Shown in pieces: positions 53,540-63,162 of a stretch of 64,000 bases of DNA. The stretch comes from Arcticibacter eurypsychrophilus. Its GTDB lineage: Bacteria; Bacteroidota; Bacteroidia; Sphingobacteriales; Sphingobacteriaceae. Numbering within the stretch: position 1 is the first letter of the stretch; each line of letters starts with the position of its first letter. The notes beneath the pieces were generated by a model that ran no database searches, was not told where the DNA came from, and saw nothing but the letters and a program-made list of their open reading frames with translations. The stretch spans positions 1-64,000 of the forward strand of contig NZ_MDFN01000018.1 in assembly GCF_001730525.1 (NCBI RefSeq). The letters are read 5' to 3'. The position numbers and the translations under genes were made by a program.

Positions 53540-54925
53540 TTAATTATTTTTCAGGATCAAGTAAGAGAAAGGCGCTAAAGTAATTTCCGTTCCCATATTT
53601 ACCGCTAATCCTGTTAAACCATTTGTCCAGCTTTTATTAGCTATAGAAGTATCCAGCGTATAATTAACTGCTTTATCCCGCACATTAACCAGCACCACAA
53701 CTTTTTCTGTACCCGATGTCCGCTTAAATGCCACGATATCTGTGTTACCTGGATAATTCACAATAGTGCCATTTCTGAGTGCACTACTTGTTTTCTTTAA
53801 AGAAATAAGCTTTTTGTATTGAGCAGTTATAGCAGGATTGATAGTCCAATCGATTGGCGTACGGGTAAAAAATGAAAGTTTAAGCGGGTTGCCTACTTCC
53901 TGTCCATTGTAAATCAATGGAACCCCACCCATATATAACGAAATTACAAAAGCCGACAGAGATCCTTCATTGCCTTTAAACGTTGCAAACGGTGCGTTAT
54001 CAACGGCATTATCATCATGATTAGAGATAAACCTAAGAATATGCGAACCCGCTGGCACATTGTTGTAATCAGCAATATTGGTATTATTTATTGTATTAGC
54101 CGGTTGATTTTGGTTAAAAACACTCTTCATCGCATTGAAAAAGTTCCAGCCAAATGTTAGATTAAAACCAGCAGTGAAATGATCAGTCCTTGTCCCTTCA
54201 GCAAACATCACCAACTTATGATTAGGAATTTTCTTAAGTGTGTCAATCGCTTGTTTCCAAAAATCATAAGGTACCCCATCAGCATAATCACAGCGATATC
54301 CATCTACATTGGCGGTTAAGACCCAATATTTCATGGCCTTAATCATTTCCTTTTTCATAGCAGTATTACCATAATCCAAATCCGCTACATCCGTCCATCC
54401 ATTAGGGCTAACAATATTGCCGGAAGCATCTGTTGTATACCAGGTTTTGTTTAGAATCCAAGGATTATCCCAGGAAGTATGATTTCCTACCCAATCCAGG
54501 ATAACCGACATATTTTTAGTATGAGCTTCATTGACTAAGGTGCGTAAATCTTCCAAAGTACCATACTCAGAGCCAACCTCTTTATAATTTTTAACCGAAT
54601 AAGGGGATCCTACTCCCTTTAACTCGCCCATTGGATATATGGGCATCAGCCAAATTACATTCACTCCTAAATTTTTAATCGAATCAAGCCTGTTATGAAC
54701 TCCTTTTAAAGTCCCCTGACTACTAAAAGCACGAAGATTAACCTCATACATGACCACATCTTCCGTATTAGGCACATTGCTAAAAGGAGTACCATACTGT
54801 GCTGGATCTTTAGCCACTGGAGCAGGAGGAGGAGTAACTGGAGCAGGTGTTTCGCTATTTTTACAGCTTGCCCAAGTTAAACTCAGCATCAAAATAAATA
54901 AAAGCAGCTTTCGATTCTTTTTCAT
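53540..54925 (-). CDS. GH13 alpha-amylase-family lipoprotein (SusG-like role)
   Basis: A 461-residue lipoprotein from the ATG at 54925 (lipobox LSLTWASCKN); a 24-residue upstream extension would bury the signal and is rejected. After a Pro/Ala linker, the GH13 motifs are DWVGNHTSWDNPW, NVDGYRCDYADG, LVMFAEGTRTDHF and RFISNHDDNAVD. It is probably the outer-surface amylase that cuts starch for SusC import. It has no recognisable starch-binding CBM. It lies between the susE-like gene and its soluble paralogue. Confidence 0.92.
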   Translation of the reverse strand: MKKNRKLLLFILMLSLTWASCKNSETPAPVTPPPAPVAKDPAQYGTPFSNVPNTEDVVMYEVNLRAFSSQGTLKGVHNRLDSIKNLGVNVIWLMPIYPMGELKGVGSPYSVKNYKEVGSEYGTLEDLRTLVNEAHTKNMSVILDWVGNHTSWDNPWILNKTWYTTDASGNIVSPNGWTDVADLDYGNTAMKKEMIKAMKYWVLTANVDGYRCDYADGVPYDFWKQAIDTLKKIPNHKLVMFAEGTRTDHFTAGFNLTFGWNFFNAMKSVFNQNQPANTINNTNIADYNNVPAGSHILRFISNHDDNAVDNAPFATFKGNEGSLSAFVISLYMGGVPLIYNGQEVGNPLKLSFFTRTPIDWTINPAITAQYKKLISLKKTSSALRNGTIVNYPGNTDIVAFKRTSGTEKVVVLVNVRDKAVNYTLDTSIANKSWTNGLTGLAVNMGTEITLAPFSYLILKNN

Positions 54926-55067
54926 AATATAATTCATCCAACAAAAATTTAACTTTTGCAGGCACAAATTCATTTGCACCTTCTCTCTCTTAATCAAGAT
55001 AAAAATTACAGGAAAGAAGCTTTTAACTCCTCTCCTGATTTAAACTATTATCTAATGTTCAATATTT

Positions 55068-56156
55068 TTAATTCTTCTTAATTGTACAAGTATAATTACC
55101 AGGTACACTGAGATCAAGCGTAATGGTATAGTTACCCGTTGTAGGAACAGTATAATCGGCAGTTGCCGGATCATAAGGATACATCGGATTGTCTGAGTAA
55201 GATAGCTTTCCATCCTTCTGTCCCATTGTCAATGCCCAGGCGTCATTCGCTCTGAACTTAAATGAACCCAGGTCTGCACTTTTCAAATCAAGTGTGACTG
55301 TCCATTTCTTGGTCTCTGTATTATAAGTAAGATTAGTATCACTATCCCAACCTCCAGGTGTAGCCGCACCAATTACACCCCATGTAACCGGAATGAACTT
55401 ATACTTCATCGTATTTAAATTGGCATATAGAAAATAATATCCAGCAGTTTCGATATTGAAATTTCCACCATTAAAATTAGCCTCTATTAGATTATCGGTA
55501 CCACCATCTCCATAAGCCATAGGTTCCCAACCAGCTTGAGCTGTCAACTTAATCTGACCTACCGGCAAATCTACATAACCTTCATACACATTATCATGGT
55601 TTACAGAACCAAGTGTTGGTGCAATGGCAGGATTCCATCCCTGATAAGCGCCAGGAACCCATAATGAAGGAATTACAGGAGCAGGAGGAATAGGTACATA
55701 AGGCTTTACCGCAACCACAATTGGCGCAGAGTACACATAACGGTCTACAAAAGCTCTCACCCGTACCACCAAATCAGCTTTGTCCACTTTAAGACCTAAA
55801 GCCATGGCTATGTCATTCAATTCTTTAACTGTCATTGACTTGCTATAAACATCCTCACCTACTTCAACACTTACAGCCTTTGACCAGGGTGTTGCAGTCA
55901 AGGTATCGGCAGGTACATCCAGTTGAAGATGGTAAGTAACAGGTGCCACAATAGGATAAACTACTGCGGTCCAGTTTACGGTAACTGCACTTTCAGCATC
56001 ATTTTGCTCTGTAAGCACCACATTACTCGAAGAAGAAGTTATCGTAGAATTGAATTCCACTTTCTCCAGGTACGTAAATGCCGCATCTTTCCTACAGCCT
56101 GCCAGCAGAAGCAAAAGGACACTTAATCCTAGTATATTTTTAAATATATTTTTCAT
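55068..56156 (-). CDS. SusE/SusF-like surface glycan-binding lipoprotein
   Basis: A 362-residue lipoprotein (LSVLLLLLAGCRKD). Residues about 30-155 form the SusE N-terminal immunoglobulin-like domain (DAESAVTVNWTAVVYPI, VKELNDIAMALGLKVDKADL). It has two C-terminal starch-binding-type beta-sandwich domains (SLWVPGAYQGWNPAIAPTLG and a second with GGWDSDTNLTYN and FKFRANDAWALTMG). It binds starch at the cell surface next to SusC/SusD. It is 13 bp downstream of susD. Confidence 0.9.
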   Translation of the reverse strand: MKNIFKNILGLSVLLLLLAGCRKDAAFTYLEKVEFNSTITSSSSNVVLTEQNDAESAVTVNWTAVVYPIVAPVTYHLQLDVPADTLTATPWSKAVSVEVGEDVYSKSMTVKELNDIAMALGLKVDKADLVVRVRAFVDRYVYSAPIVVAVKPYVPIPPAPVIPSLWVPGAYQGWNPAIAPTLGSVNHDNVYEGYVDLPVGQIKLTAQAGWEPMAYGDGGTDNLIEANFNGGNFNIETAGYYFLYANLNTMKYKFIPVTWGVIGAATPGGWDSDTNLTYNTETKKWTVTLDLKSADLGSFKFRANDAWALTMGQKDGKLSYSDNPMYPYDPATADYTVPTTGNYTITLDLSVPGNYTCTIKKN

Positions 56157-56169
56157 AATCTTCTTGTAT

Positions 56170-57672
56170 TTAATAACCCGGATTTTGTATTAATAACTTA
56201 TTTGCATTTAAAGCTGCAGTGGGGATTGGAAACAAAAGCCTGAAAGGCCCAACTGCCGGAGCAAAATCATGAGCAAGCAGGAACTTTCCGAAGCGGATCA
56301 TATCTTGTCTGCGGTGTCCTTCCCAAGTCAATTCAAAACCTCTTTCATCATAAATATTATCCAAAGTAGGCGCTGCAGTCAGAGCATTCAAACCTGCCCG
56401 TTCTCTTACCTGATCAATAAATGGCTTTCCTACTGCCGCACTTCCCAATCGCACATTACATTCCGCTTTCATCAGTAAAATGTCGGCATATCGATAAATT
56501 GGGAAATCATTTGATCCTCCATTAGATATAGGTGCTACCGGGAAAAACTTTTGATTTCGAGCACCTGCATTAGGAAGGGCACCAGGATTATCCAGACTAA
56601 GTACTTCAAGCGAGTAGTTGATAAACCCTGCTGGCTGTGGTCCATAAGGATTCGCTCCATATCTGAATTGTCTTTTACGGATATCCGTATTCGAAAACTT
56701 TTCCACAAAGGCTTGGGGAACAATGGAACCATTCCATGCACCCGCTCCAAATAAATTAGTACCATCAGTGCCTCCAAGACTTCTTACAGTGAAAATATTT
56801 CTTCCTACTATATCCGCAGTTACATAGATAGCCAAGATAGTTTCATCATCAGGCAATACGTCACCAAACAATTCATAATACTTATAACCTAATTTATTAG
56901 AGGCATCAGCAGCACCGGAGTGCAAACTAAAACCACCCTCAGAAACTTTATTGCAAGCTGCCAGGCACTCATTCCACATGGGTGTACCGGTATAAACCTG
57001 TGCATTTAAATAAACCTTAGCTAATAAGCTGTACGCTGCCCATTTATTAAACCTGCCATAATAATTTCCACCTTTTGTAGAAGAAAGCTGATCTATATTA
57101 GCTAACAGCTCAGAAACGACAAAATCATAGACCTCTTTACGTTTAGCTTGCGGAACCTGTTCAACAGGGGTATCATTCACTGTAAAAAAGGGAACATCAC
57201 CAAAATCATCAATCAATAAATAATAAAAGAAAGCCCTTAATACTTTAGCCTCAGCAATCGCTGATGGATCGGCTTTCGCAGTTTCCAATTGAGCAATACT
57301 TCTGTTCGCTCTATAGATTGATTTATACAACCAATTCCATGTATTATTCATAAAACCGTCACTAGGGAGCCATTCGCGTTTATACAGTCTAGCGAAGTCT
57401 AATTCCCAATCACCAGTTGTACGATGAGGTACCACCTGATAATCTGCCGACATTTCATTCAAATCATACCAACCACGATCTGCTCCGGCGTAACCTACAC
57501 CGTCCCAGTTACCCGGCATTTGGGCATAAACACTGGCAAGCGAACTTGCCGCAGCTCCGGGTAAAGCAAAGAATTCATCTGCCGGCACTTTATCGTAAAT
57601 ATTTTCATCAAGCTTCGTGCAGGAACTCAAAAAAGCAACGGACAAAGCGATATATATGTATTTAATTTTCAT
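56170..57672 (-). CDS. susD: SusD-like starch-binding outer membrane lipoprotein
   Basis: A 500-residue protein with a lipoprotein signal (YIYIALSVAFLSSCTKLDE), an N-terminal SusD TPR-like region (ANRSIAQLETAK, AEAKVLRAFFYYLLIDDFGD, FNKWAAYSLLAKVYLNAQVY), and the C-terminal RagB/SusD region ending DERGFELTWEGHRRQDMIRF. It caps the SusC transporter and binds glycan. It starts 10 bp after the susC stop. Confidence 0.95.
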   Translation of the reverse strand: MKIKYIYIALSVAFLSSCTKLDENIYDKVPADEFFALPGAAASSLASVYAQMPGNWDGVGYAGADRGWYDLNEMSADYQVVPHRTTGDWELDFARLYKREWLPSDGFMNNTWNWLYKSIYRANRSIAQLETAKADPSAIAEAKVLRAFFYYLLIDDFGDVPFFTVNDTPVEQVPQAKRKEVYDFVVSELLANIDQLSSTKGGNYYGRFNKWAAYSLLAKVYLNAQVYTGTPMWNECLAACNKVSEGGFSLHSGAADASNKLGYKYYELFGDVLPDDETILAIYVTADIVGRNIFTVRSLGGTDGTNLFGAGAWNGSIVPQAFVEKFSNTDIRKRQFRYGANPYGPQPAGFINYSLEVLSLDNPGALPNAGARNQKFFPVAPISNGGSNDFPIYRYADILLMKAECNVRLGSAAVGKPFIDQVRERAGLNALTAAPTLDNIYDERGFELTWEGHRRQDMIRFGKFLLAHDFAPAVGPFRLLFPIPTAALNANKLLIQNPGY

Positions 57673-57682
57673 TTTAATAAGC

Positions 57683-60664
57683 TTATTTAAGTGATATATT
57701 TAAACCTAAAGCAAAACTTCTAACCCGCGGGTAAATGCCATTATCCGTACTTGCATTATTACCACCATTTGCAGCTACCTCCGGATCGATACCAGAATAT
57801 TTAGTGAATAAGGCAAGATTATTAGCAGTCAATGTCAACCGCACCCCTTTTATGTAGGTTAATTTACTTACGTTAAAACGGTAACCTAAGGTTAAATTTT
57901 CAAAGCGCAGGTAAGAACCGTTCTCCAACCAAAAATCAGAACCGTAAGGAGATGTAAACATCGCTTCAGGAATGGCACTCTTCAACATATTCGACTTACC
58001 TATATTTTCCATTAGGGTTAAACTTTTGCGAATGCTATTGTAAATTTTGTTTCCTCCTGCACCTCTCCAAACCATGGATACATCAAAGCTTTTGTAAGAA
58101 AAAGAAGGTGTAAAGGCATAATTATATTTCGGCAAAGCTTGTCCAGAGAGAACACGATCCGGACTTTCATTTCCCTGATCAATTATCCCATTCCCATCTT
58201 GATCTACCACAAGTTCTTGTCCGGTTGCCGGATCAATACCCTCATGCTGTAAAATATAATAAGCTCCAATTGGCTTGCCTACAATCAGGTATGAAGAATT
58301 AAGATTCCCCCATGCTACATAATCGGTAGTTAAAGCAGTTCCTGCTTTTCCAATCGTTCCACTCAAACTCAATACCTCATTTTTCAAAAGAGATCCGTTA
58401 GCAACAAGAGTAAGGGTTGTGTTATCAGTTTTAATTACGTCGTAGCTTAATGAAGCTTCCAGCCCCTTATTCAATACAGAACCCACATTTGCTACTATAC
58501 TAGTATATTCAAAAGGTGGTGATGGTACTGCATAATCAAATAACAGGTTTTTAGTAGTAGCAGTAAAGGCATCGAAAGTACCGCTTAAACGGCTATTCAA
58601 AACAGAAAAATCTAAACCAATGTTCGTTTGATATTTGGTTTCCCAACGCAGTTCAGGATTTTCATTTTGAATAGTAGCATAATTATTAATTAACTCTCCA
58701 CCAAAATAAACAGTAGAAGGTGATCCTATTCCAACCAGGTTAAGTGACTTTTGAGGTACCAAACCTTGTTGATTTCCGGTAACTCCATAAGATCCACGAA
58801 GCTTAAGGCTGTTGAAAACCTTCTGATTCTTCATAAAAGGTTCCTGATCTACCCTCCATGCAAGAGAAGCAGATGGAAAGTTTCCCCATTTATGATTCGC
58901 TCCGAAGACAGATGAACCATCACGCCTAATACTGGCAGTTAATAAATAACGATCCAGATAAGAGTAATTGACACGGCCCAAATAGGATATTAGCGTTCTA
59001 TCATTTTTATAAGAGAATAGATCTTCCGCTCGAACTTTAGTTATATCAGCCCATCTCAAATCATTATAAGAGGATAATTCAATACCAAACCCTCTCGCCC
59101 TGGTACGGCTTCCCTGATATAATTGATTTTGCCACTCATAAACCCCAATAACATCAAGACTATGATCACCAAAAGTCTTTTTATAGTTCAGACTTAAATC
59201 CAATAATTGCTCGTTCGTTTGCTTGCTGTTAATTTCCGCTGAGCCTTTATCATTAATAGCGGTTGCATCGGTAGATTCGGCTGGCAGAAAATAACCTGTA
59301 TTTTCATCCAATTTCCTCCAGCTTCCAAATACACCTGCAGTTAAGCCTGAAGCAACTTCCAGGTCAGCTCTTAAGCTCCCCTGCGTGTCGTTTATTTTCC
59401 CATCATTCTGAACAGTTTGCGCTATTGCATAGGGATTATTAGGTTCAAATAGTTCAGATGGAATAAAATAAGTTCCATCTGTATTATAAACCGGATCTGT
59501 AGGACGGGTTACATAAGCGTTGGAAATTAAGTTTGATCTGAAAATAGCTCTACCAATGCCGGTAGGACTTCCTGTATTATTTCTAAAACTGGTATTCAGA
59601 TTCATATTAACAGTAAGCTTATTATTTAGAGCTTTCTGTGTGGCCTGCAGACGCCCGATGTAATTTTGATTTTTCGAGTTAATGACAATACCATCCTGCA
59701 GAATAGCACTCACTGAAGCACGATAATTAAAATTATCTGTTCCTCCTCCCATTGCCACGTTATGATTTTGAGTCGAACCATTTCTGGTCAGTAAGCCGAA
59801 CCAATCGGTATTAGCGCCATGATTATTAGCTCCCGTTACGCCCCATTTCTGTGCTTCAGTCCACCATTCATTTGCATCCAGTAATTCCAGTTGTTTAGAA
59901 ATTACATCTATAGAAGAAACTGCATTGTATTCTACTATAGTAGATCCCGCTTTACTCTTCTTAGTGGTCACAATGATGACACCTGTCGCACCTCTTGACC
60001 CATAAATTGCTGTTGCCGAAGCATCTTTAAGCACTTCAATATTAGCAATTTCTGAAGGTGGAAGTTGACTCAAAAGATCCAAACCACCCTGATTACCATC
60101 CACTACAATTAACGGATCGTTCCCTCCAATTAAAGAAGTAATACCTCTTATTCGAACAGAAGGTGCAGATCCAGGCTCACTACCGGTTTGAGTAATATTT
60201 ACACCAGCTGCCTTTCCCGCAATTTGTTGTAAGGGGTTAGTTATCGGTCCGGGATTTAAATCTTTACTTGCAATTGTTGTCACTGAACCGGTCACATCTC
60301 TTCTTCGCTGCGTACCATACCCAACAACAACTACCTCATTAAGAAATGATGAGGATGCTTGCAATTGAAAGTTAACTTCAGTAACAGCACTAATACTGAT
60401 CGTTCTTGTCTGGGGTTGATAGCCAATAAACGTCACTACAATGGTTTGCGATCCAGTAGCGATCTCTGTAAGTTTATACCGACCATCGTTGCCGGTACTG
60501 GTGGATTTAGTTTGGCCTTTTAAGGAAACAGAGGCTCCGGGTAATGGCTGATTCATTTCATCTCGGACAACACCACTGATACTACCCGTTTGGGCGAAAA
60601 CAGCAATTGATGAATAAATAAAACAAACCAGAAACCCATACTTAAGAAAATAAAGTTTTTTCAT
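57683..60664 (-). CDS. susC: SusC-like TonB-dependent outer membrane transporter
   Basis: A 993-residue porin-like transporter with signal peptide, an N-terminal carboxypeptidase-regulatory-like domain (SISGVVRDEMNQPLPGASVS, about 28-100), TonB-box/plug region (SFLNEVVVVGYGTQRRRDVT; RIRGITSLIGGNDPLIVVDG; NIEVLKDASATAIYGSRGA) and a long beta barrel ending in LGLNISLK with the terminal aromatic-like signature of the family. It imports oligosaccharides captured by SusD. First gene of the leftward glycan operon. Confidence 0.96.
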   Translation of the reverse strand: MKKLYFLKYGFLVCFIYSSIAVFAQTGSISGVVRDEMNQPLPGASVSLKGQTKSTSTGNDGRYKLTEIATGSQTIVVTFIGYQPQTRTISISAVTEVNFQLQASSSFLNEVVVVGYGTQRRRDVTGSVTTIASKDLNPGPITNPLQQIAGKAAGVNITQTGSEPGSAPSVRIRGITSLIGGNDPLIVVDGNQGGLDLLSQLPPSEIANIEVLKDASATAIYGSRGATGVIIVTTKKSKAGSTIVEYNAVSSIDVISKQLELLDANEWWTEAQKWGVTGANNHGANTDWFGLLTRNGSTQNHNVAMGGGTDNFNYRASVSAILQDGIVINSKNQNYIGRLQATQKALNNKLTVNMNLNTSFRNNTGSPTGIGRAIFRSNLISNAYVTRPTDPVYNTDGTYFIPSELFEPNNPYAIAQTVQNDGKINDTQGSLRADLEVASGLTAGVFGSWRKLDENTGYFLPAESTDATAINDKGSAEINSKQTNEQLLDLSLNYKKTFGDHSLDVIGVYEWQNQLYQGSRTRARGFGIELSSYNDLRWADITKVRAEDLFSYKNDRTLISYLGRVNYSYLDRYLLTASIRRDGSSVFGANHKWGNFPSASLAWRVDQEPFMKNQKVFNSLKLRGSYGVTGNQQGLVPQKSLNLVGIGSPSTVYFGGELINNYATIQNENPELRWETKYQTNIGLDFSVLNSRLSGTFDAFTATTKNLLFDYAVPSPPFEYTSIVANVGSVLNKGLEASLSYDVIKTDNTTLTLVANGSLLKNEVLSLSGTIGKAGTALTTDYVAWGNLNSSYLIVGKPIGAYYILQHEGIDPATGQELVVDQDGNGIIDQGNESPDRVLSGQALPKYNYAFTPSFSYKSFDVSMVWRGAGGNKIYNSIRKSLTLMENIGKSNMLKSAIPEAMFTSPYGSDFWLENGSYLRFENLTLGYRFNVSKLTYIKGVRLTLTANNLALFTKYSGIDPEVAANGGNNASTDNGIYPRVRSFALGLNISLK

Positions 60665-60725
60665 TGGTTATTGATTTTATAGAGGTTAATTAAATGCACT
60701 GGAGGTTTTGGCCATTGCACATACA

Positions 60726-60759
60726 AAGGAATCATCTAATCAGAACTATTCCAACAAGC
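60726..60759 (-). promoter_or_regulatory. Candidate promoter of the sus operon
   Basis: On the minus strand TTCCTTTG (60733-60726, one mismatch from TAnnTTTG) follows a TTG trinucleotide (60756-60754) at 20-bp spacing, a plausible -33/-7 pair. The predicted leader is about 57 nt. It needs mapping; AT-rich sequence gives such pairs by chance. Confidence 0.4.
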
Positions 60760-60885
60760 CATGAGGGCTGTATAGATTCTAAAAAAGAAATATTTATATA
60801 TCTAATTGACTACCAACAGATTGCAAGCAGACAAACACCACTGTAATATCAATTATTTAAAGTAGTAGGATAAGAAATCAGAGAG

Positions 60886-62502
60886 TTAATCCGCTTTAAT
60901 TGCCATTATTTTATCTTCAAATTCATCATTAGAGATAAATGACTTGTTCTTAATCCGGGTTTTATACGCATAAATAGTATTGACAGAAAAATTCATGACT
61001 TTCGCAATCCGGTCATTGTCGTGAATTCCTAACCGAATCAAAGCAAATATTCGTAATTCCGTATTTAATAGCTGCCCATCAGGTAATATGATCCGATCCT
61101 TTTCATCAAAAAGGCCATTAAATTCTTTTAGAAAATAGGGAAATAGCTTTATGAATACACGGTCAAAGCTGACGGATAAATCTTCCCGTTCTTTCTTCAA
61201 GTCTATCTTGTTGATAATTTGTTTAATCTCATCATACCTTCCAAGCGTTAATCTTTGAGAAACGGATTTCTTGAATCGTTCAATTTTATCAATATAATCA
61301 GAGTTGATATTGAAATAATACCCGATATACTCATCTTTAATCCTATTTGCCTCCCTTATGGCTTTATTAACCTCAGTTAACTCCAGATTAGTTTTTTGAA
61401 GTGTATCATTTGCTTCAGAGATGATAACTTGAGCCAACTGCAGTTTTTTATTTTGTTTTATGGTCACCACAATAAAACCTGCGATAATTACAATCAAAAG
61501 AGTCACGATTGCGGCATAAGTAATGATGACATTCTTTTGCTTTTCAACCATCATGAGCTGCTTTCCTTCAATAATCGGCAAAAGAGTTCCTACCTCAAAC
61601 TGCCGGTGGCGGGCACCATAATATTCCGCATCGGCCATGGCCATCCTGATATACTTATATGCCTTTTCATTATCCCCAGTCTCGAATAAAGTATCGGCAA
61701 GCTTAAACATCGCCACATTCTCTTTTGTAGAGGATTTCACATCTGCAATAGCGGCCTTTATTAAAAATTGCATCGCTTGATTGTTTCGCTGCTTACGCAG
61801 ATATATGTAGCTCAATGTACTTGCAATTATCGCATACTGATGCTGTGTAAGCGTAGGTCGATCGACTATTTGTAAATAATCCCGTAAAGCATCATCAAGA
61901 TTACCTGTCCGCAGATTTTTTAATCCTGAAATGAAATAATAGCGATATGATCCACGTGGAGCTAAAACCATGGCTGAATCAGCAAGTTCATTCCCTAAAG
62001 ATATATACGCCGAACAGTAGGTGTCATTTTTCACAAAATCGCATAAGTCATAATAATAACGGGCCTTTAACGATAATAGCTCTACTTTATCCGCATAGCT
62101 TAAATTTTTTATCTCGATATTCTTAAATTCCTCATGAGTCTCCTTGAACATTCCGGATGATAGTAAAATAAAGGCAATATTAATTTTGGAATGGCTAATC
62201 TTAGCAGGGTCTTTTAATGATTCAGCTTCCTGTTTTATTTTACCTGCATAAGTTAATGCGGAATCAAAATTAAGCGTTTTGTACTCTTCAAAAATCTTTA
62301 CGTATTGGTTATAGGTCCTTAATGAATGACCATCCGACTTCTTTACATAACTCTTAAGCCTTTCTATTCTTTCTAATTTTTGCTGCGTATAAACATCTTT
62401 TTTTGACAATACCCGTTCGAGCTCATTAAATAACGTGTCCGTAATTGGAAAAACGGAAAGTGTGCAAAATAAAAGAATAAAAGACAATATAAACTTCCTC
62501 AT
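60886..62502 (-). CDS. susR: SusR-like DUF6377 TPR membrane regulator
   Basis: A 538-residue protein with an N-terminal signal/anchor, a TPR-rich periplasmic region (about 30-320: FDSALTYAGKIKQEAESLKD, DALRDYLQIVDRPTLTQHQY, LRKQRNNQAMQFLIKAAIAD), one transmembrane helix (VIITYAAIVTLLIVIIAGFI), a coiled coil, and a cytoplasmic LuxR-like helix-turn-helix (RIFALIRLGIHDNDRIAKVM, then NFSVNTIYAYKTRIKNKS). This matches SusR of Bacteroides, which senses maltose or starch sugars and activates sus genes. It lies 222 bp upstream of susC, same direction. Confidence 0.87.
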   Translation of the reverse strand: MRKFILSFILLFCTLSVFPITDTLFNELERVLSKKDVYTQQKLERIERLKSYVKKSDGHSLRTYNQYVKIFEEYKTLNFDSALTYAGKIKQEAESLKDPAKISHSKINIAFILLSSGMFKETHEEFKNIEIKNLSYADKVELLSLKARYYYDLCDFVKNDTYCSAYISLGNELADSAMVLAPRGSYRYYFISGLKNLRTGNLDDALRDYLQIVDRPTLTQHQYAIIASTLSYIYLRKQRNNQAMQFLIKAAIADVKSSTKENVAMFKLADTLFETGDNEKAYKYIRMAMADAEYYGARHRQFEVGTLLPIIEGKQLMMVEKQKNVIITYAAIVTLLIVIIAGFIVVTIKQNKKLQLAQVIISEANDTLQKTNLELTEVNKAIREANRIKDEYIGYYFNINSDYIDKIERFKKSVSQRLTLGRYDEIKQIINKIDLKKEREDLSVSFDRVFIKLFPYFLKEFNGLFDEKDRIILPDGQLLNTELRIFALIRLGIHDNDRIAKVMNFSVNTIYAYKTRIKNKSFISNDEFEDKIMAIKAD

Positions 62503-62804
62503 TAGTGTTGATGGTCTGGGATCTGTTCTTCCGGTAGTTAGTTTGATTCAAAAATGGCCTGCATTGAATCAGGCATAAATCTATGCAAAGCAGGAGATTT
62601 ATCAACAATAATAATTTATTACTTCTACATAAACTCACTATTGAGTGGGAATCCTTTTTTCGGCTCTTCAGCCTAAGGATAAAATCGATTGATCTAGATT
62701 TAGTAAGGTAAGAATTTAAGATCCATAGATACAGAAGATCTTTATTAAACCAATACGATCATCGTCTGTTGTAGCATAAAACCACATTTCTACGTTTCAA
62801 TACT
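62503..62804. other. Intergenic region between susR and the small lipoprotein gene
   Basis: About 300 bp between two divergent genes. It should hold both promoters, but no -7/-33 pair is convincing. A weak palindrome, ACTCACTATTGAGTG, lies near 62634. No RNA gene or ORF is seen. Confidence 0.45.
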
Positions 62805-63110
62805 ATGAAGAAAACAATTCTCTTATTGATTTTAGTCTCCACAATCATCGGGTGTAAAACCATTAAACCATCTGCAGAAAATAACGTTCTCCTACTTAAA
62901 GGAACGGTAGAGAAAATGGGCATATCGACATTTCAGTATGGAACGCATCTTCTGAAAACAGAGAGCAAAACATATGCATTAAAAACCGATATTGTAAAAT
63001 TAGACGATTACGTGGGTAAAGAAGTCCGCATAACAGGAAGCAAAGTAGAAGGATACCCTGTGGAAAATGGCCCTGATTTAATTGATGTAAAAAAAATTGC
63101 AATGAAGTAA
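62805..63110 (+). CDS. Small lipoprotein with OB-fold-like domain
   Basis: A 101-residue protein with a lipoprotein signal (ILLLILVSTIIGCKTIKP, Cys17). The short mature part is beta-rich (NNVLLLKGTVEKMGISTFQY, then VGKEVRITGSKVEGYP, DLIDVKKIAMK), in the style of small periplasmic OB folds. I recognise no specific family. It is divergent from susR. Confidence 0.65.
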   Translation: MKKTILLLILVSTIIGCKTIKPSAENNVLLLKGTVEKMGISTFQYGTHLLKTESKTYALKTDIVKLDDYVGKEVRITGSKVEGYPVENGPDLIDVKKIAMK

Positions 63111-63162
63111 ATTTGCAATATTTACTCTTTCTTAATGATTAACGTTTTTTAAAATGTAAGAA